From: a virus
DNA: 21,697 nucleotides
Virus record (IMG/VR): IMGVR_UViG_3300042373_000587
Span: 1 to 21,697 of that record
Direction: 5' to 3' (one strand)
In this document: positions 13,343 through 19,407 of the stretch, in pieces
How positions within the stretch are numbered: position 1 is the first letter of the stretch
Layout: every line of letters begins with the position of its first letter
Position numbers and translations under genes: made by a program
The notes under the pieces: model-generated
What the model saw: the letters and a program-made list of their open reading frames with translations, nothing else
Database searches by the model: none
Told to the model about the DNA's origin: nothing

Positions 13343-15973
13343 ATGGCAGTCTCACAATTACCACAAGCCCCGTATAGGCAAGACCGCAAGATCTTCCCAA
13401 CCCCAATTATTGGGGATGTCTTGTTCAGTGAAGTACGTGACTGCAATCGTGGCAACCCGTTCCCTGAATACGGAACCCCGTATCCTAACGCCAACAAATG
13501 GCCTAACCATAAACTGGTTTATATTAAGCCAGTTGATATCGAGCGCAACGAGATCTTTGAGTTCTTTTATGCAGCAGAGCGCGAGAATCAGGATCTCTAC
13601 AACTTCGCTTTCGGACTACGGAGTATTGGCAATAGGGAGTTCCGCACAGTTACTCGTACCTATGTCACGCTCCGTGAGAACTTCAAGCCGACAGATATCG
13701 AGTTTGGTACTCCGATGCTGAACGTACCGGAAGATAAGTTTGAAGGAGTCAATTACGTTTTCTACGACAAGGAACAGCAGAACACGCAGCAGGAAGAACT
13801 GAATGCTCTGTTCGTTATTGAGGCCCACAGCTACGTGGAAGAGGCTGTGCTCGACGAAGTACTGACGCTTTCTACTGAGAGGCAAGATCCTTTGCCGCCT
13901 AAGTTCCGTGTGCTGTCGCCCACTACTACGACAGATGAATTGGCAGAAGGATCGGTCGAAACGCCAGTACTTACAGGCGACCAGCTCGCAGCGACTGAGG
14001 ACCAACTCAATACGAATCTCAAACGCAAGCGTACCGTTTCTCGCTCGTCAGCGGAGAACACCAGCTCGTTGAGTGGTAAACAAGTCACTAATGATCTTCA
14101 AGTCGCTAATGTAGTAGAGACCATTGTGCCAGATGGCACAACGATTACTACATCCGCTCTTACTGTTGATGGCTCCGTCGAATCATTGGGCAACGGACAA
14201 AGCATTCAGCGTGTCATAACTGCACCGGAACTGTTCGCCGCAGAATCGTATTCTGCTGAAAGGCCGGACGTTGTTCCGGAAAAGTTCCGTACTGCCATTC
14301 CGACAACTACGGAAGAGCGGAGTATAGAAGGAATAGCCGAAACGCCAGTTCTTGAAACTGGTGATATTTCTGCTACAGAACAACAGCAAAATGTTCACGT
14401 TAAGAGGACTAGAAAAACTAGACGCGATACAGCGGCTCTTCCTAAATCTCTCACTCAAAAAGCCACCACTAACGATAAGCAACTTGCTACCGTTACTGAA
14501 ACCCTTCAGGTTGGTGATACCGCCACACAGCCGTCGGCGCTTATTGATATCCAAAGTGAGGCTTTGGGCGACGGTACATATGTAGTTCGCAAAGTCGAAG
14601 TGCCTGAACTTTTTGAAGAAAAGGCTTTCGGTGTTGAAAAGTTTGACAATATCCCAGAAAAATTCAGGGCTGAAGTTCCAACGAAAACCCAAACCACAAA
14701 TAAGATTGGGCAAGTACCGGAACCCCAACTCGCAACTGGAGAACTTTCAAGAACTACACAGCAGCTGAATGAGTTTGTCTATAAAGAGCAAATCACTAAG
14801 CGTGACGTGACAAGCAATGTCGCACTTCCCGAAGTCCAGAGAGCTTATGTCGAAGGAACAATTGCCAAAGTTAATGAGAAACTGTCAACAAGCCCGACGA
14901 TTGAATCTGGTCTACTGATTTCTGAATCCGCCGCCACTCCTATTGGAGATGGTAAATTCATTGTTCAAACGGTTAAAGTTAATGAATGGCCACAACTTAC
15001 AAGCTCTGAGTGGGACAACGAGCTTCAGGTACAGGTGCAAAAAACGGAACAATTTGTTGCTCCGTCTTCGAGTTTTACTGAAGTAAATACTTCTTACCGC
15101 GCAGTAAATAAAGATAGATCTCTGAAGGTTACGGAAACTGAGCCTACAGCGGCTCTTTCTTCATACGTAATGAGTTTCCCGATTCAGGTTGATGTCCGAC
15201 TTCCAGATGTGCTTAAATCAATTTCTGTAGTATGGGCAGAAGACTTAGCTGAAGGCAATTACGACTCTCAGTGGCAGGGCTCTAGTAGCGGTACGTCGTA
15301 TGGTTTAACGGGCAGTGAGAGTGCCTCTTCTGAATCTTCAGCCAGCATTAAGCCAGAACTTATAATCGACATTGAACGTCCATGGGGCGCAGATGTGTCC
15401 GCAACAGCGTATTACTTCTTCCTAAAAGGAAACAATAATGTAATAAGTGAATCAGCATTTTTAAGTAAAGTTTCCCGAATAGCTGGAGCAGCACAACGCT
15501 GGCCCACCTTTAAACCAGTATCTCATACTATTGTACTAACTGGTGGCTCTGCTCAAGTTCAAGCTAAAGTCAATTGGAGCGCAGCTAGATCTGCATCTAG
15601 CTCATCCAGTACAAGCGAAAAAACTACAGGACAAGGAACTAGCTACGGCGTTGGCACATCTTTAAACGCCGTAACAATTTCCCCAACAATTCATGGGGCG
15701 ATTACAATTAGTGGCGCAGAAGCCAAAACAAAATTAGTCACGTCTAATTGTAATTCGGGAACAGGTCCAGTAAGCAACTTTCCTTTCGTCCTAACGGCAG
15801 CAGCAGCAAGTCACACCTTAAACGCGGATGTAAATCCTAAAACATTAGCGGCCACAACCCCTACTGTAATTCCAACATCAGGAAAATACATCCTTAAATC
15901 AGAAGTTGTGCCCTACAAATGGGGCTGGGCCCGCTGTTCTGCTGTAGTTCTTGACGCATCAGTATTAGCATAA
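13343..15973 (+). CDS. Large modular virion protein with three ~126-residue repeats (876 aa)
   Basis: An 876-residue protein. The N-terminal ~185 residues form a distinct domain rich in aromatic and charged residues (GNPFPEYGTPYP, IFEFFYAAERENQDLYNF). Three tandem repeats follow, marked by P-x-KFR at residues 187, 314 and 440, each continuing into a Thr-rich strand, an ATEDQLN / ATEQQQN / TTQQLN helix and a basic R-K-x-R segment, then a LGNGQ / LGDGT / IGDGK turn and a PEL motif. A C-terminal Ser-rich beta domain (about 640-876) ends KYILKSEVVPYKWGWAR. No enzyme motif or membrane segment is seen. Length and repeats suggest an extended virion component, such as a baseplate, tail shaft or internal protein. 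The next promoter's -35 lies in its last codons. Confidence 0.62.
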   Translation: MAVSQLPQAPYRQDRKIFPTPIIGDVLFSEVRDCNRGNPFPEYGTPYPNANKWPNHKLVYIKPVDIERNEIFEFFYAAERENQDLYNFAFGLRSIGNREFRTVTRTYVTLRENFKPTDIEFGTPMLNVPEDKFEGVNYVFYDKEQQNTQQEELNALFVIEAHSYVEEAVLDEVLTLSTERQDPLPPKFRVLSPTTTTDELAEGSVETPVLTGDQLAATEDQLNTNLKRKRTVSRSSAENTSSLSGKQVTNDLQVANVVETIVPDGTTITTSALTVDGSVESLGNGQSIQRVITAPELFAAESYSAERPDVVPEKFRTAIPTTTEERSIEGIAETPVLETGDISATEQQQNVHVKRTRKTRRDTAALPKSLTQKATTNDKQLATVTETLQVGDTATQPSALIDIQSEALGDGTYVVRKVEVPELFEEKAFGVEKFDNIPEKFRAEVPTKTQTTNKIGQVPEPQLATGELSRTTQQLNEFVYKEQITKRDVTSNVALPEVQRAYVEGTIAKVNEKLSTSPTIESGLLISESAATPIGDGKFIVQTVKVNEWPQLTSSEWDNELQVQVQKTEQFVAPSSSFTEVNTSYRAVNKDRSLKVTETEPTAALSSYVMSFPIQVDVRLPDVLKSISVVWAEDLAEGNYDSQWQGSSSGTSYGLTGSESASSESSASIKPELIIDIERPWGADVSATAYYFFLKGNNNVISESAFLSKVSRIAGAAQRWPTFKPVSHTIVLTGGSAQVQAKVNWSAARSASSSSSTSEKTTGQGTSYGVGTSLNAVTISPTIHGAITISGAEAKTKLVTSNCNSGTGPVSNFPFVLTAAAASHTLNADVNPKTLAATTPTVIPTSGKYILKSEVVPYKWGWARCSAVVLDASVLA
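13895..15050 (+). repeat. Three protein-level repeats (~378 bp each) inside the large virion gene
   Basis: The marker Lys codons of P-x-KFR lie at 13901, 14282 and 14660, spaced 381 and 378 bases. DNA identity between copies is low but the order of short motifs is kept, indicating old internal triplication. The boundaries given are approximate. Confidence 0.65.
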
Positions 15974-15979
15974 TACTCT
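15951..15979 (+). promoter_or_regulatory. Sigma70-type promoter P3, probably leaderless start
   Basis: TTGACG at 15951-15956, a 17-base spacer and TACTCT at 15974-15979, with ATG 15986 six bases further on. The -35 box is embedded in the last codons of the 876-residue gene (Leu-Asp-Ala), and the spacer carries its stop. Predicted transcription start coincides with the start codon. Confidence 0.65.
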
Positions 15980-15985
15980 AAAAAT

Positions 15986-16540
15986 ATGGCTGAAGAAGAT
16001 AAGGACGATTTCCGTGCGAAAGAAAGCGCCGCACGTGAAGAGAGGCGTGCAAAAGAAAATGCTTCGCGTGAAGAGAGGCGTGCAAAAGAGAACGCATCGC
16101 GTGAGGATAGGAAGGCGAAGGAAAGCGCATCGCGCGAAAGGAGTCAGGGAAAGGCCCCAAAGGGAACATCGGAAAGAAAGGCCGCAAGGGAGGAAGCTAA
16201 CAAGTACGACATCGACACAAAAGGGATGTCTACTAGAGAGATTAAAGGGGCGGTGTCCGAAGCCAAAGCGGTCGAGGAAGACATGATGAAGTTTATTGAG
16301 AAGAGTCTCGGAAACTTTACAGCCAAAAAAGGCGGGGAAGTCGCCCCGACAAATACACCAGCTACGACTACTAGCAGAATCACAGAAGACAAACCATCTC
16401 CATTAACACCAGCTGGGGGGACTCCAAAAGGTAGGGGTGGTGGTGGTTCTAGTATACCGGAGCCACCTTCTAGTGGGATATATGTGCTCGGCTCTGTCGA
16501 TGGCGAGATTGAGTGGTTTGAAACTGATAGCTGTAATTAA
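15986..16540 (+). CDS. Charged hendecad-repeat protein with phage C-terminal motif (184 aa)
   Basis: A 184-residue protein. Residues about 10-53 are four 11-residue units of the type RAKENASREER, extremely rich in Arg, Lys and Glu, predicted to form one long charged helix or right-handed coiled coil. A further basic helical part to residue ~110 follows, then a Pro/Thr/Gly linker (TPAGGTPKGRGGGGSS) and a short C-terminal strand pair, YVLGSVDGEIEWFETDSC. That last motif resembles C-termini of phage virion proteins. No enzyme motif is present. A tail-attached rod, tether or DNA-binding internal protein is possible. It is the first gene behind promoter P3, with no Shine-Dalgarno sequence. Confidence 0.6.
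   Translation: MAEEDKDDFRAKESAAREERRAKENASREERRAKENASREDRKAKESASRERSQGKAPKGTSERKAAREEANKYDIDTKGMSTREIKGAVSEAKAVEEDMMKFIEKSLGNFTAKKGGEVAPTNTPATTTSRITEDKPSPLTPAGGTPKGRGGGGSSIPEPPSSGIYVLGSVDGEIEWFETDSCN
16013..16144 (+). repeat. Four 33-bp in-frame tandem units
   Basis: Units at 16013-16045, 16046-16078, 16079-16111 and 16112-16144 encode 11 residues each. Units 1-3 begin CGTGC and end with GAGAGG or GATAGG; unit 4 has diverged. Any gain or loss of a unit keeps the reading frame. Confidence 0.85.
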
Positions 16541-16541
16541 A

Positions 16542-17306
16542 ATGGCAAATCCAAAAATACCAATCAATAGTTATTATGGGGGCGATATAAATATTGTCCA
16601 AATTAAAAGTCGTGCGGGGGAGTATAAGATACCGTGTAGGTGTTGTATTTCTTGTTATAGCGGGTCTCCTAGTGGGCCTAATGTATTTGAAATCACAGAA
16701 GATGAGTTTTACGACATCGCCACTGCAACTAGTTACACAGCAACTATAAGTGGTTCGGTGAGCGCAAAATACATTAGATATCTTAGCGGCCAATTCTGCC
16801 AACTCGGACAGTATACAAATTTTAAAGGCGAGGGAGTTTCCGAAGCCCTCATCAATTTGAGTGAGACGCGAATATCAAGTGGTTGTCAGCTAAACTACCT
16901 AAACTTAAGCTATGTACAAGACACATGGCACGAAAACTGGACAGTTATTGAGGGTCCCCCGTGTGATCCCCCTGTAGAGGAGACAAGCGGAAACGACTAC
17001 TCTCAAGACATTATAAAGTTTGGATTTCTATCATCTCTTTGGAGCGCAGATGATAAATTTTATTTGCAGCTAGACTTTCCTAACAATACTTATCAAAGTA
17101 GGGGTGTTGTAGATGGCACATTTTTGTTTTTACCTGACTACCAACAACCACCTTCAGGATATATTCAATCAAATGGGGGTTGTTCTTTTTCTATAAACGG
17201 GAATGTTGTGAATCTTATAGCTTATGAATATGTCACACCATATGGCCCGCCCCCAGAATTTAGACCTATTTTTACAGCAAATCTTTCTTTTGAGGTTAAT
17301 ATGTAG
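16542..17306 (+). CDS. Hypothetical AT-rich Cys-containing phage protein (254 aa)
   Basis: A 254-residue protein starting at ATG 16542, two bases after the preceding stop. An in-frame extension upstream to 16437 exists but overlaps the previous gene for no reason. An N-terminal cluster, CRCCISCYSG (about residues 32-41), could bind a metal or form disulfides, and further Cys occur at about 86, 115, 142 and 215. The rest is beta-rich with many Tyr and Ser and several Pro loops (GPPCDPPVEE, PYGPPPEFRP). No membrane segment is seen. It is AT-richer than the structural genes upstream. The family is not recognised. An exposed virion protein is the best guess from position behind the hendecad-repeat gene. 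Confidence 0.55.
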   Translation: MANPKIPINSYYGGDINIVQIKSRAGEYKIPCRCCISCYSGSPSGPNVFEITEDEFYDIATATSYTATISGSVSAKYIRYLSGQFCQLGQYTNFKGEGVSEALINLSETRISSGCQLNYLNLSYVQDTWHENWTVIEGPPCDPPVEETSGNDYSQDIIKFGFLSSLWSADDKFYLQLDFPNNTYQSRGVVDGTFLFLPDYQQPPSGYIQSNGGCSFSINGNVVNLIAYEYVTPYGPPPEFRPIFTANLSFEVNM

Positions 17307-17336
17307 TAGTTTTTGGTTTAACATAACAATAATCTA

Positions 17337-17759
17337 ATGAATTGCCAATATAGAAATATATCTTATCCTATTTGCGGATTGGGGTTATATAAAGGAATGC
17401 CAAGTATAGGAATGTGTAATTTGTGTATAGAGAAAGAAGAAAATACTATTAAACACGCGCAGACCGTGTTAGATAAAAAAAATATCAATATCCGGCTAAC
17501 GAATCAAGTTGAAGCTCAAGTCGAAACCCAAGTTGAAGCACAAGTTAAGTCTCTAGCAAAAGCAATAACTAAATGGGGCTCGTCCGGATTTCAAATAACT
17601 GACCCATCTGTATTTAATCAAAGAATGACAACCTGCAAAGGATGCGAGTTTTGGGACTCAGAGGCACTCAACGGCACTGGACGCTGCCGCAAATGTGGCT
17701 GTTCCACATGGGCCAAACTAAGGATGGCCACTGAAAAGTGCCCTATTGACAAGTGGTAA
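17337..17759 (+). CDS. Small Cys-rich zinc-ribbon-like phage protein (140 aa)
   Basis: A 140-residue protein with cysteines at both ends. The N-terminus has C3, C13, C27 and C30; the C-terminal ~45 residues carry TTCKGCEFWD, then GRCRKCGCSTWAK and EKCPIDKW. This C-x2-C ... C-x2-C-x-C ... CP-x2-KW order recurs in small phage proteins and is consistent with one or two zinc sites. The middle contains a Val-Glu-x-Gln repeat (VEAQVETQVEAQV, about residues 58-70), likely a short coiled coil. A run of eight A at 17475-17482 is a site where sequencing errors or slippage could shift frame, though the frame reads through cleanly. Function unknown. Confidence 0.6.
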   Translation: MNCQYRNISYPICGLGLYKGMPSIGMCNLCIEKEENTIKHAQTVLDKKNINIRLTNQVEAQVETQVEAQVKSLAKAITKWGSSGFQITDPSVFNQRMTTCKGCEFWDSEALNGTGRCRKCGCSTWAKLRMATEKCPIDKW

Positions 17760-17767
17760 AGAATTAC

Positions 17768-17796
17768 TTGACAACTGATAGCCGACAACCTACCCT
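17768..17796 (+). promoter_or_regulatory. Sigma70-type promoter P4
   Basis: TTGACA at 17768-17773, a 17-base spacer and TACCCT at 17791-17796. ATG 17807 lies ten bases after the -10 box, so the mRNA would have at most a few leader bases. It begins in the short gap after the zinc-ribbon-like gene and would drive the small basic protein, the neck candidate and the nuclease-like gene. Confidence 0.7.
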
Positions 17797-17806
17797 CTGA
17801 CCTGTA

Positions 17807-17935
17807 ATGAAAACTAAGACCAAAAAGCAAGTAGCCTACCTGCTCAGTAAGGTTAGCCCCCTCAGTAATAAGGAGCAGGGCAAACTGAAGGGTGAGCTTC
17901 ACAGCGGTGAAGTCAAAACCAAACCCAAAAAGTAA
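17807..17935 (+). CDS. Small basic protein (42 aa)
   Basis: ATG 17807 to TAA 17935 encodes 42 residues, Lys-rich at both ends (MKTKTKKQVAYLLSK and VKTKPKK) around a short helical core (SNKEQGKLKGELHSGE). There is no membrane segment. The strong promoter ten bases upstream and the TAATG overlap with the next gene support it as real despite its size. Small Lys-rich proteins with GKL and LHSG-type cores are common in phage late regions. A DNA-packaging-associated or minor head protein is conceivable, but the function is not known. Confidence 0.62.
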   Translation: MKTKTKKQVAYLLSKVSPLSNKEQGKLKGELHSGEVKTKPKK

Positions 17936-18879
17936 TGCCCGCCACTACGGTAAATCAGCTGGTTCCGATGCTCAGTCAGTACATCGAACCAGACGGCGAG
18001 TTCAAGACAAGCCTTAATCAGGTCTTGTCTCGTATCTACAACATGGGGACTTACCGTGATCTTACTATCCAGTACAGTCTGCCTGTTGTTGACAATTGCG
18101 TTACGCTGCCGGACGAAGCTGATTCGGTACTTCACACCATTGTGGATAACCAGCCAGTGCCCGTCCGTTCTTTGTGGCACGACTTCAAATCGGTCGGCAT
18201 GGGGGTCGGCGCAGCTGACCTTACATGGGGTCTGGTTGACGCTGGTTTTCACCCGTTGAAGCGGTTGATTACTACCGCTACCGATACTTTGCACATTGTT
18301 CCGTCCGACCAGTCACCGACGAAAACCAATTTCAATCCTAATGACGGCGGCGAGATCGTGGTCACAGCGACAGATGGCGATAAGATTTATCAGTCAACCA
18401 CCGATACCGTATCTGATAACGACGTCCCTCTCACGTTCGCAGAGGACATTAACGCTGTGATTAGTATCCGCTTCGACGGTCTTACGGATGCCTACGACAT
18501 CCGAACTACTGCGGGTAATTCCGATACCACAATTGCCACAGTCGGACCGGATTCCGGCGTCACTCGCTATCGTAGGTTCAGACTGAACCGTTCGACCAAT
18601 GACGAGACTGTCGTTCATGTTCTCTGCAAACGAGCCTTCCAGCCTGTGCGCTCCGATAACGACATCGTGTATGTCGGCAATGTCGGTGCTTTGAAGCACG
18701 GTCTTATGGGCCGCTTGATGGAGGACAACGCTGATATCGAGCGTGCTGAATACCACTGGAACAAGTGCATGCAGCTAATGGAAGAGGAAGCCGCCACCTC
18801 AAGGGGCGCTGCCATTCCGAGGCTGAATGTTGATCCATACGGTACTGGCAACCTTAATCGTATTTACCAACTGTACTAA
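17935..18879 (+). CDS. Neck/head-tail adaptor protein candidate
   Basis: A 314-residue protein. N-terminal helices (VNQLVPMLSQYIEPDG and LNQVLSRIYNMG) lead into DLTIQYSLPV, VTLPDEADSVLHTI and PVPVRSLWHDF, a pattern I associate with podovirus-type tail tube A or neck adaptor proteins. A central beta part (about residues 130-220) follows. The C-terminal ~80 residues form a helical bundle with FQPVRSDNDIVYVGNVGALK and AEYHWNKCMQLMEEEA, typical of such adaptors. Its job would be to join the portal to the tail. Translation is coupled to the 42-residue gene by TAATG and to the nuclease-like gene by another TAATG at 18877-18881. The assignment is by pattern, not by a diagnostic motif. Confidence 0.55.
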   Translation: MPATTVNQLVPMLSQYIEPDGEFKTSLNQVLSRIYNMGTYRDLTIQYSLPVVDNCVTLPDEADSVLHTIVDNQPVPVRSLWHDFKSVGMGVGAADLTWGLVDAGFHPLKRLITTATDTLHIVPSDQSPTKTNFNPNDGGEIVVTATDGDKIYQSTTDTVSDNDVPLTFAEDINAVISIRFDGLTDAYDIRTTAGNSDTTIATVGPDSGVTRYRRFRLNRSTNDETVVHVLCKRAFQPVRSDNDIVYVGNVGALKHGLMGRLMEDNADIERAEYHWNKCMQLMEEEAATSRGAAIPRLNVDPYGTGNLNRIYQLY

Positions 18880-19403
18880 TGATAGTTATTAAACCTTCCG
18901 GTGAAGACCGGAAACAAGCACGCGCTGAAGCCAAAGCGATGGGTGTGCTCAGGGGCTCAATCGCAAGAGGTCGGGGCAACGAGATTGGAATGATGGGCGA
19001 GATGCTTGTCCACCGCGAGATCGGAGGCAGTAGAGTAGGCGACATAAACTTCGCTTACGACATCACTATGCCAGACGGCGTAACCATTGACGTGAAAACG
19101 ACTAAGGCCGCTAGTGTGCCGGAACCCCATTATGTGGCTCGCGTGTACGGTGCAGAGTCCAGTGCAGAAAAGATAGGCAGCAAATGTGATGTCTACTATT
19201 TCGTTAGGTGTAACCAACAAATGACTCTCGCCACTATTATTGGTTGGTTGCCAGCAAAAGAGTTTATTGCGAAAGCAACCTTCCTGCCTAAAGGCAATGT
19301 TGATCCAAATGATGGCAAGCTATCTTTCTCTGATGAGTTTGTGGTACCCATCTCAGAACTGAACCCGCCCTCCGTGAAGATCACGAAGAAGCGGGTTCGT
19401 TAG
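18879..19403 (+). CDS. PD-(D/E)XK nuclease-like protein
   Basis: A 174-residue protein with a compact core typical of the restriction-endonuclease fold: helix GMMGEMLVHREI with E41, strand and turn FAYDITMPDG with D61, then strand VTIDVKTTKA with D71 and K73 as the D-x-K motif, and a hydrophobic strand CDVYYFVRC. A basic N-terminal 35 residues (KQARAEAKA, ARGRG) may bind DNA. It would cut or process DNA using Mg2+. Coupling to the neck gene suggests a late role such as genome trimming or host DNA degradation rather than replication. It is the last + strand gene and meets the - strand primase-helicase with four bases between the two stops. No fused domain is seen. Confidence 0.66.
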   Translation: MIVIKPSGEDRKQARAEAKAMGVLRGSIARGRGNEIGMMGEMLVHREIGGSRVGDINFAYDITMPDGVTIDVKTTKAASVPEPHYVARVYGAESSAEKIGSKCDVYYFVRCNQQMTLATIIGWLPAKEFIAKATFLPKGNVDPNDGKLSFSDEFVVPISELNPPSVKITKKRVR

Positions 19404-19407
19404 TTCC

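Noticed and set aside
16013-16144. CRISPR-like array from evenly spaced repeats
   Set aside because: Units are contiguous with no spacers, in frame, and encode a charged helix.
16437-16541. Upstream in-frame extension of the 254-residue protein
   Set aside because: It would overlap the preceding gene by about 100 bases and encode an unlikely N-terminus; ATG 16542 directly after the stop is preferred.
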